Below are positions 47,771 through 64,000 of a DNA stretch of 64,000 nt, piece by piece. Every line of letters starts with the position of its first letter. Positions within the stretch are counted from its first letter, which is position 1. The position numbers were made by a program, and so were the translations under genes. The notes under the pieces are model-generated. The model was not told the origin of the DNA and did no database searches. It worked only from the letters and a program-made list of their open reading frames with translations. The DNA is from Castor canadensis (taxonomy: Eukaryota; Chordata; Mammalia; Rodentia; Castoridae): assembly GCF_047511655.1 (NCBI RefSeq), contig NC_133397.1:16951501-17015500 (forward strand), read 5' to 3'.

Positions 47771-48035
47771 CAGTCTCTTCGAGGGTCCTGGCGTCCAGAT
47801 TGCAAGACCAGGTTGAGGATCAGAACTACACATACTGCTCTTCGTGGCTGAGCAGAAAATCTGTTTTACTTTTATAAAGGGAAACTTATCACCTGTTTGG
47901 TTACCCTGACATACATTCTGTACAAGAAAGTCTGGGCTAAATGCTTGATTTTTGTCCTGATTTAGTTTTTCTAAATAGTTAATCAGTTCCCCAGTATGCT
48001 CCAAAAGTGATCCACTGAAATAACAATCTCCGTGA
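47771..48035 (-). other. Unexplained sequence joined to the 5' end of the HNRNPH1 retrocopy
   Basis: Upstream of the pseudogene ATG there is a stretch with an open frame (MEHTGELINYLEKLNQDKNQ onward, 48,004 to 47,771) whose product I do not recognise. It could be 5'UTR of the source mRNA, another transcript fused during reverse transcription, or plain flanking DNA. No intron or promoter is visible. Confidence 0.35.
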
Positions 48036-48097
48036 ACTCATGTATTTGAACATTTTTCAATTCATTTGCAGTGATTATTATCCTTATTGGTGGCCAT

Positions 48098-48186
48098 TTT
48101 TTGGGGGAAGGGTGGAATGGGGGTTGGACTTGGGGCCCTGCACTTGCAAGGCAAGTGCTCTACCACTTAAACCATACCTCCAGTCC
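48098..48186 (-). mobile_element. ID-type SINE monomer
   Basis: GGGGGTTGGACTTGGGGCCC, TGCACTTGCAAGGCAAGTGC, TCTACCACTTAAACCATACC. Confidence 0.8.
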
Positions 48187-48217
48187 CTGATTCTTTTTGA
48201 GATGACCCCAATAGTGG

Positions 48218-48320
48218 TTTGGCTGTTGGTTGCTTTTTTTTTTTTTTTTAGTAATGGAGATCAAACCCAGGGTCACCCACATGCTAGGCAAGTACTGTAC
48301 CACTGAGCTAACTCCCCAGT
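48218..48320 (-). mobile_element. ID-type SINE monomer
   Basis: Poly-T then GTAATGGAGATCAAACCCAG, CACATGCTAGGCAAGTACTG, CCACTGAGCTAACTCCCCAG. CCCCAATAGT stands on both sides (near 48,208 and 48,321), a likely target-site duplication that includes a short non-A stretch at the 3' end. Confidence 0.8.
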
Positions 48321-48839
48321 CCCCCAATAGTTTTCTTTTGTTCTACTCATTATATTTGCCAAAGGTAACTGTGCCAATTTATCCCAGTCCACTTGCTTTT
48401 TTGACAATGTGGAATTGACTCCTCTCTATCGAGAGGTGGAGTCTACGTCCACTCCCTTTTAGCAGACTGCCTCCAGTGAGACTCTGTAAGAGTCTAAGAG
48501 ACTAAGTCATGAAAGGCAATTCAATTTCTGCTGTGTCTTCCCCTCATCCCTCTGCTATTTTGAACATCGTGAACTGGGGAAAACTAGGCTGTGTGAAGAG
48601 GCTCTGTGGGGGTGTTTTGGCTGACAGCTCTCATTGAAGTCCTAGCTGACAGCCAGCATCAAATGCTAGACACAGAAATGAATGAATATTGGATGACTCA
48701 AGCCTTTAGATAAGTCCTGTCCCTAGCCTTCAGGCTGCTCCTGCTGACAAAAAAGGTACAAACAACTGTTTGACTAACCCTTGCCCACATCATTAAATGT
48801 AAATGTGCTATAAGCCAAAAGCAAAACAAAACAAAAGGT

Positions 48840-48930
48840 GCTGTTGTTTTTGACACAGGGGTTTCACTGTGTAGCCCATGCTGTCCTGGAACTCATGATC
48901 CTCCTGTCAGCCTCCTGATTGCAAGTTGCT
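48840..48930 (-). mobile_element. 7SL-derived (B1-like) SINE fragment
   Basis: GACACAGGGGTTTCACTGTG, TAGCCCATGCTGTCCTGGAA, CTCCTGTCAGCCTCCTGATT. Confidence 0.7.
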
Positions 48931-49331
48931 TTCTTTTAAACCCGTGGATTTTGGGATGGCTTATTTACACAGCAATGGATGGCTAAGACACATTGTAACA
49001 TGAAAAAGTGTTTCAGGTTTATCATTTCCTACCCTGTAATTAGGGTATAATTAATCAATGAGAAATGATATTTGGAGATCATAGTCCAAACTCTTTGGGT
49101 GAATTGAATTTATAGATTAACTTGGAGAGAAAGATCAACTTACAATATTGGAAGTTTTCTACCCAGGAATATGGTGTCATTCTAATTAGGTTTTCTCTTA
49201 TCATCTTTCAATAAAAAGCTTTCTTCACATTGCAAATTCTTATTTGCCTGTTTTTATGCATTTTCTAGTTTGTGTTATGATCATAGACTTTGAAAATTTT
49301 GACTCTTTTGGTGTATAGAAAAGCTATTTTG

Positions 49332-49500
49332 CTGAGCATGGTGGTACATGTCTGCAATCTCAGTCACTTGGGAGATGCAGGTAGGAAGATTTAGGTCTGA
49401 GGCTGGTCCCAGGCAAAAGGAAGACCCTACCTGGAAAAATAAAACTAAAAGCAAAAATGGCCTGATGGAGCAGCTCAAAGTGGTAAATTTTCTTGGCTAC
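49332..49500 (+). mobile_element. Dimeric SINE: B1-like plus ID-like arm
   Basis: GCTGAGCATGGTGGTACATG, CAATCTCAGTCACTTGGGAG, then GGCCTGATGGAGCAGCTCAA. Confidence 0.8.
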
Positions 49501-49625
49501 CATTTTTTTTTTCCCCAAAGAACTTTGGCCTAAATCTCCCAGGTTTTGATACATATGACTCTCGCTGTTACTAAGTTTGAAATTATCCCATAATAATTTA
49601 TTCTAGACAAAATTAGGACTCTGAG

Positions 49626-49803
49626 CCGGGTGCCAGTGGCTCATGCAGACATCAGGAGGATCACGGTTTTAAGCCAGCCTGGGGAAATAGTTTACAAGAC
49701 CCTATCTCAAAAATACCCACCACAAAAAGGGCTGGTGGAGTGGCTCAAGGTGAAGGCCCTGATTTCAAGCACCAGTACTGAAAAAAAAAAAAAAAAAAAA
49801 AAA
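49626..49803 (+). mobile_element. Dimeric SINE with shortened left arm
   Basis: GCCGGGTGCCAGTGGCTCAT then directly GCAGACATCAGGAGGATCAC (part of the B1-like arm missing), GGGCTGGTGGAGTGGCTCAA, and a 23 bp A-tail. Imperfect flanking match AGGACTCTGA/GGGACTTTGA. Confidence 0.88.
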
Positions 49804-50194
49804 GACTGGGACTTTGAAGATAGGAGATATTAAGAAAGTGTTTAAATATTTCTAAGCTATAGTTTTAGCGGCACACACATTTCTATTTCTAAGATAGACA
49901 CAGGTCTTATTCTAAAGCACATTTTTGGTTCCCTTCCTACTTCTATTGAATTCTACTCAATGTGTCCTGTATGATTTCAGTCTTTTGGAATTTATTAGAC
50001 TTTTCGTTATGGCCTAATAAACATACGGAAAGATTTGGAAGTTACCCAGCTGTGAGCAGTGATTAATCTGGAGTGGCAAGTAGACTTGAAGGGCAAAGGG
50101 CAAGGAAGGATTTTTGTTTGTTTTTGCTTTGTATGCTTTTGATTTTTTCAGCCGTAAGAATTCATACAAATGTTTTAAAATTCATTATTTCTAC

Positions 50195-50278
50195 TATCGC
50201 AGTGCTGGGGATGGAACACCAAGGCTTTGTGCATGCCAGGCAAAAGCGCTATTGCCTGAGCCGCTGGCCCAGCCTAAG
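50195..50278 (-). mobile_element. ID-type SINE monomer
   Basis: GCAGTGCTGGGGATGGAACA, CTTTGTGCATGCCAGGCAAA, TGCCTGAGCCGCTGGCCCAG. Confidence 0.75.
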
Positions 50279-52210
50279 GACAGCGTTCTGCAAGAGTAAC
50301 TTAGAGAACCTGGCAGTGTTGGTCCTTGGGCACAGCAGCTGACAAAACCCTGGAGCGTCTTTGCATGACAACCCCCAGTGCTCCCTGGGCATTGGCTCTG
50401 CTACTTGTGCACATTTCCTAAGTACTCAACATCAGGTGCTGAGCAGCAAAGAGAGGCATGCCTTCTGGACTTCCAAAGGCTCACGGTGTGGAGAAACGCA
50501 CACACAGTCAAGCAATGTGCAGTGACCAGGCACGAGAGGATCACGGCTTTGTGACTGGGGTGGGTAATTCCCTGTATCTGCCTGAGGAAGCTTCCAGAGA
50601 GCGCTAAAGCTCTGACCAGAATTGGCTCCTTAGAGAGGTAGGCAGCAGGGTTGCAAATAAAACCACAGGACGCCCAGTTAAATTTGATTTTCAGATACAT
50701 TTTTTAAGGTATTAGTGTAATGTTAGCATATCCTGCAATATTTGGTATCTATTGATAGTAAAACAAAACAAAACCAGTCGCCCCCACCTACGGCTTTAGG
50801 GCCGATTAGTTCAGGAATGGAAGAGGAAAAGGAAGAGAAAGGTTGGCACAAAAGGTGAGTTTTGTATGTGTTTGGGAGAAAGGAGGACTCAGTGGGACAT
50901 GACATTTGAGATGTTTCAGGCTGCAGGGTTTGGGTAAAATGGTATGACTGATATGAAATATTATATAGTTAAGGGAGGTCATGCACTGGCAGTTGAAGTT
51001 ACAGGTGGTGGTTAGGGATTCTGGTTCAAGAAGGTAGGGCCCGTGTGCATAATCCCATGAGAGAGGCCAAGAGTAATGAAAGGAGGAACCTCTGGAGCTG
51101 CAGGCTTTGGCAAGTGGCCGCGGCCGGCCGGCAGAGGGCACCTCTGTGCAGGCTGTGGGGTCAGATGAGCAAACAGGAGCGGGAGGGTGGATAAGGGCTA
51201 AGGCTGCCGCTGCCACTGGCGTCCTGATCACTAGGGAGGACTTTGGGTCACCTGGAGGCTGCCCTCAGTGTCTGTAGCTGTATCTTCCGGTGACAGCTTC
51301 AGCCTGCAGGTCTCTTCTCTGGTTCCCCACCCTACTGGGGAAGGGGTTGGAAAAGAGGAAGCTGTCACCCACAAACTCTGGGCTGCGACTCCTCTCTCTT
51401 CCATCTCTGGTGGCCTTTCCACCCCACTCCAGCTCGGACCAGAATCCGCTTTAGTTAGGAGTCAGCTCCACACAGCTGTTCTCCCAGCCCCGGAGGAGGG
51501 GACTGGCAAGTGGTGGGAGCCCTGGCTTTTCAAGGCTTCTTCCCCAAAAAGGCCTGGGGAGGGCAGAGGCAAGAGGTGAGGAGAGGGTGTGGTGCTGCAG
51601 TGCACAGCTCTGTGCTAACCACTTGCTGCTCCCCCAATCTGCAGCACTGCACTCCTCATCCCCCTACAATGATGTCTCTGTTAATTACAGCCGGGCTGTG
51701 TCCCAGAGGCTCTCTTGTCTTCCCAACCCCAGCATCTAGAATACCTGACACAAAGCAGGTGCTCAAACTATGCCTTCCCCTTTCCAGCCCAAGACACTGC
51801 ATTCAGCACTCTCCACCACAATTTATTCTTGAAATCTTGATTCCTGTGTATATTTAAAGCCTTTTAAACAGGAATTACTCCCCACCTCTCAGACTTACTG
51901 CCTTTTCTACATAACAGGCTCTAATGCTCTCAGTAGGATCCCATTTGTTCAAGGAATGTTGTGGGATCCCCTGTGAGCTCCAGATGGAGTCATGAGGTAG
52001 GTGCTTTGTACCCTGTGGACATGTCCTAAACAGGATGGAGCATTCTGCTCAACTGTGGGGCATTAGGTCTGCTCCCCAAAGTGCAAGCAAAGGCAAATCA
52101 CACAAGATCTCAAGTCGCCCTTGACTTGCCCAGAACTCAGATGGCCATGTCCGTGAAAATTACTGTACCTCCTGATTATGAAGGGGGAATCTTGAGCTTT
52201 GTGGGCAGAG
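50279..52210. other. Intergenic DNA downstream of PUM2
   Basis: Mostly unique sequence, GC-rich around 51,000-51,600. It includes a short L2-like piece near 51,700-51,770 (TAGAATACCTGACACAAAGC). No gene-like structure or recognisable open frame. Confidence 0.55.
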
Positions 52211-52214
52211 TTAG

Positions 52215-52340
52215 GCAAGACCCTGCTGGCTTCAACAGGCTCTTGCTGTGAGGTCCAGGCTGCTCTTAAACTCAGAATCTTCCTGCCTCAGCTTCCAGAG
52301 TGCTGGAATTACAAGCGTGCACCACCATACCCGGCTACCT
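52215..52340 (-). mobile_element. 7SL-derived (B1-like) SINE
   Basis: GCTGTGAGGTCCAGGCTGCT, CTTCCTGCCTCAGCTTCCAG, GTGCTGGAATTACAAGCGTG, CACCATACCCGGC. Confidence 0.8.
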
Positions 52341-53394
52341 TCTGATTTCAAAACACCTACTATTTGGAGACTCCTGCCATCTGAGCTTTGTTTTCTAGGC
52401 AGATGCTGGGAGGAAATGGAAAGGCCAACAGGCAAATTTTCCTCAGTTCAATGCTTTCCTTGCTCTAAGCCAAATTAGCAGAGCTTTACTGAGGAGAGTT
52501 ACTGTGGCTTCAGATGAACTTCAAACTTCATGTACCCAACGAGTGGATGCACACAGGATTTTCCCTCGCTTGGCTCGGGTCTCAGAGACGTTTGTAAGTG
52601 ACTGGGTGGTTCTTTAACCACTTAGCAAAACACTGGTTTATTCAAGCCAGGCCCCTACTAAAACATAATGACACAATGAAGGACTACCAGCAAATACTTA
52701 AAAAATTCTATGTACGACTGGAACATAAAACAAACTGTTAAAACTGCCTACATGGTATAGAGATAATGATGTTCACTAAGATCCAAGTTCCCTGCAGGAT
52801 CTACCCTTTTAGTAGTTAAGACAGTTCCAAGGTTTTGTCTGAAGTGGGAAGGCCCTAAGCCTCTGACCTCAGGTGGCAATGCAATGTTCACCTCCAGCAA
52901 GATGCAGCTTCACAAGTGAGTGCTGTGGCCTCAGCACTGCAGTTCCTCACCCCCCTGCTCAGACTTTTCTGAATATCCAGAGCAGGCAGACCCCACCAGT
53001 CACCCAAACCTGGGTCCTACTACATTGGGTAGGGAGAGCACTGAATACTGCTCCTAGGAGCCTAACTCCCGCCCTCAAAAAATGAAATCTTGAGAAAATT
53101 CTGTCATGAGGACAAATGAACTACTACTGTCACTTTAGGAAAATGACTTTCTTAGGTTGGTAAGATTTCCAAAGTTCATTACAAAACAGGGCAGGTTGCT
53201 TTTATAGTTCAGAATAGACCCAAACCAAGATAGACCCAGACTTGCAGATAGACAAGTGTAAGATGAGGTTTCTTTTCCTACCTAGCTTTATATGGACCAT
53301 CATTTTGGATTCATTTGAATTGATCTAGAAATAGTATTAGCATCAGTTGAGAATTTAAGTTCTAGGTATCTTTTTACACATTCCCAATTTTTAA

Positions 53395-53530
53395 AATCAA
53401 GGGGATAATCACTGCTATTCCATGGTACCGATGAGGGCACCAAGGCTAAGTTAACATACCCACGTTCACAGGGCAAACCTCAAATCCAGGCCTAAAACCA
53501 GTACTTCTACTTTCCTTTAAACACTGCCTC
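53395..53530 (-). repeat. MIR SINE
   Basis: Reverse MIR: GGGGATAATCACTGCTATTC, CGATGAGGGCACCAAGGCTA, CAAACCTCAAATCCAGGCCT. It lies about 300 bp beyond the PUM2 3' end. Confidence 0.6.
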
Positions 53531-53829
53531 AAGTTCATGCTGAAAGGAAGCACCTGTGTGTATACTTACGTGATTTTTTTTTTTTTCAAAACCCTGAAGA
53601 TGCATTATTTTATAGAACAGGAAACAGGCTGTAGGTAACTATAATTATTCCATGTAATTATAGTTAAGACAGTTCACCAATATTAAAAGATGGGACTAAC
53701 ATTCAGAAGAATCAGTGGCCCCAGGATAATACTCATTGGATAAAAACGTTTTTGTTTTCTTCAGTCAGCATAAACTTGAATGGGCAATCTTAATTGTAAT
53801 TGAGGTACAGATGGGGTATTTTGTCTAGA

Positions 53830-62706
<8,877 letters not shown>

Positions 62707-62944
62707 CTGAGAAGAAAGTAACATTAACAAAAAGTGACCACGACAGTGTTTGCAGTCTATTCAATCTATTTTAAAAATATCATACCTGAATTACACATGG
62801 AGGGAGCAGTACAGTAGAAGTGAATTAAGATAAGCCAAGAGAAGTTTGAAACAATAATTACTTCTTGGGGGGTGGGGTGAGGCTAAGTCACATTATCTGA
62901 AGTTTCCCATTACCATCTATTAACCACTGTTAAAATTTTTAAAT

Positions 62945-63168
62945 TTTATTTTATTTTTGTGGGTACTGAGGGGATTAAATCCAGGGTCTTGTGCATCCTA
63001 TGCAAGCACTCTATCACTGAACTAAATCCGTGGCCCTTCAAAATTTCTTTTCTTTATCTTAAGGCAGGATCTTGCTAAGTTGCCCAGCCTGGCTTGGAAC
63101 TTGCAATTTTCCTGCTTCAGCCTCCCCAGTAGTTAGGATTACAGGTGTGCACCATCACACCTGGTCCT
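62945..63168 (-). mobile_element. Dimeric SINE: ID-like plus B1-like arm (PUM2 intron)
   Basis: On plus: GTGGGTACTGAGGGGATTAA, GCAAGCACTCTATCACTGAA (ID arm), then GCAGGATCTTGCTAAGTTGC, CAGCCTCCCCAGTAGTTAGG and CACCATCACACCTGG (B1-like arm). Confidence 0.82.
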
Positions 63169-63540
63169 TACCACCTTATAACATACCATTCTTTCAAAGT
63201 AAACATCTACATTTCTACCAATCCTTCCCCCCAACTTTAATGGGGCTATGTATTAAGATCACTAAAACTCTCTTAGATATTCTCAGAGTATATTCTGATA
63301 CAACAGAGGAGGAAACTTGTTAAGTCAAGTTACAGCACAAATGTTTTGGTATAAACCAAAAATCAGCTAAATTACAAAAACCAAAACAAACCCCCCTACA
63401 TCTGTAAGTTTACAGCAGTATCCATTAATAGGAATTAATGTAAGACTTACCCCTAACCTAATGCTCTGTTTTTAAATATTTTATCAGCTTAATTAATAGC
63501 AAACTTGCATCCTGAGTGCTGGGATTATAGGCATGTACCA

Positions 63541-64000
63541 CATTAACAATTTTTAAGTGTGTAAGTTAGTGGTATTGATTATATTCACACTGCTGTGAAC
63601 GCATTGTCACTATCTGTTGCCAAATCTTTTGGATAGCTTCAAACAGAAATGCTATGCTTATTCAACAACTCCCCATATTTTCCCTCTTCTTCCAGAGTCT
63701 GGTAAATTCTAATCAACTTTTATGGGTCTAGAATGTGCCTTTGTAGGTATTTCACATAGGCAGAATCCCATACTGTTTTGCCCTTTAGTGTCGGTGTCTG
63801 GTTCAGAACTTCATTCCTTTTTATGGCTGAGTAATAGTGTATGTATATAACATTTTGTTTATTTATCTTTTGATGTACACTTAATTATTCTCAACTTTTG
63901 GCTACTGTAAAAAATGGTAAAATGAATGCTGGTGTTTAAGGTCCTGTTTTTAATTCTTACCTAGGAGTAGAGATGCTGAGTTTGTTAATTCTATGTTTAG
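63541..64000 (+). mobile_element. Old L1 3'-end fragment running off the right edge (PUM2 intron)
   Basis: GTGTGTAAGTTAGTGGTATT, CACACTGCTGTGAACGCATT, TTTATGGCTGAGTAATAGTG, TTGGCTACTGTAAAAAATGG, TACCTAGGAGTAGAGATGCT: L1M-type 3' region in order, antisense to PUM2. Confidence 0.75.

Noticed and set aside
48040-48306. Open frame overlapping two ID SINEs
   Set aside because: Most of its length is translated SINE sequence.
50806-51231. 141-codon open frame on the minus strand
   Set aside because: No recognisable motif, no splice context, moderately GC-rich intergenic DNA; expected by chance.

Overview
This is a 64 kb piece of a mammalian nuclear genome. It holds two host genes, both on the minus strand: the whole coding part of SDC1 (syndecan-1) and the 3' end of PUM2 (Pumilio homolog 2). 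SDC1 next to PUM2 in the same orientation is the order I know from human 2p24, so the window is the orthologous block. Two things point to a rodent, possibly a beaver-like (castorimorph) one, though this is inference. Many SINEs join a 7SL/B1-like arm to an ID/tRNA-like arm carrying a 'GGCTGGTGGAGTGGCTCAA' type box, and MaLR-type LTR fossils are present.

Layout from left to right: (1) 1-3,950, non-coding DNA downstream of SDC1, with an old L1 3'-end piece at the left edge. (2) 3,955-25,600, SDC1, five exons read right to left. The short 3' exons lie at 5.2-7.4 kb, an 18 kb first intron follows, and exon 1 lies at 25.35-25.6 kb inside a CpG island with a TATA-like box and GC/GT boxes. The conceptual protein is 296 aa: signal peptide, serine-glycine heparan/chondroitin sulfate attachment sites near both ends of the ectodomain, one membrane helix, and the [10 protein letters not shown]...EEFYA tail. 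(3) 25.6-53.8 kb, intergenic and repeat-dense: SINE dimers and trimers, L1 3' fragments, MaLR/ERVL-type solo LTR fossils, long purine and pyrimidine microsatellites, an inverted repeat pair, and a processed HNRNPH1 pseudogene (about 45.8-47.8 kb, minus). (4) 53.8-64 kb, the last six exons of PUM2, including a roughly 2.7 kb 3'UTR. They encode Pumilio repeats 3 to 8 and the C-terminus. The remaining 5' exons lie beyond the right edge.

The two genes do not act in one pathway: SDC1 is a cell-surface proteoglycan and PUM2 a cytoplasmic RNA-binding repressor. The most useful observations are a pair of PUM2 splice donors 6 nt apart (with or without Val-Ile), two perfect Pumilio response elements in PUM2's own 3'UTR, a shortened SDC1 ectodomain, and a recurrent three-part SINE made of two 7SL-like arms plus an ID arm. 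I found no new protein system, CRISPR array or operon; the window reads as ordinary mammalian sequence.
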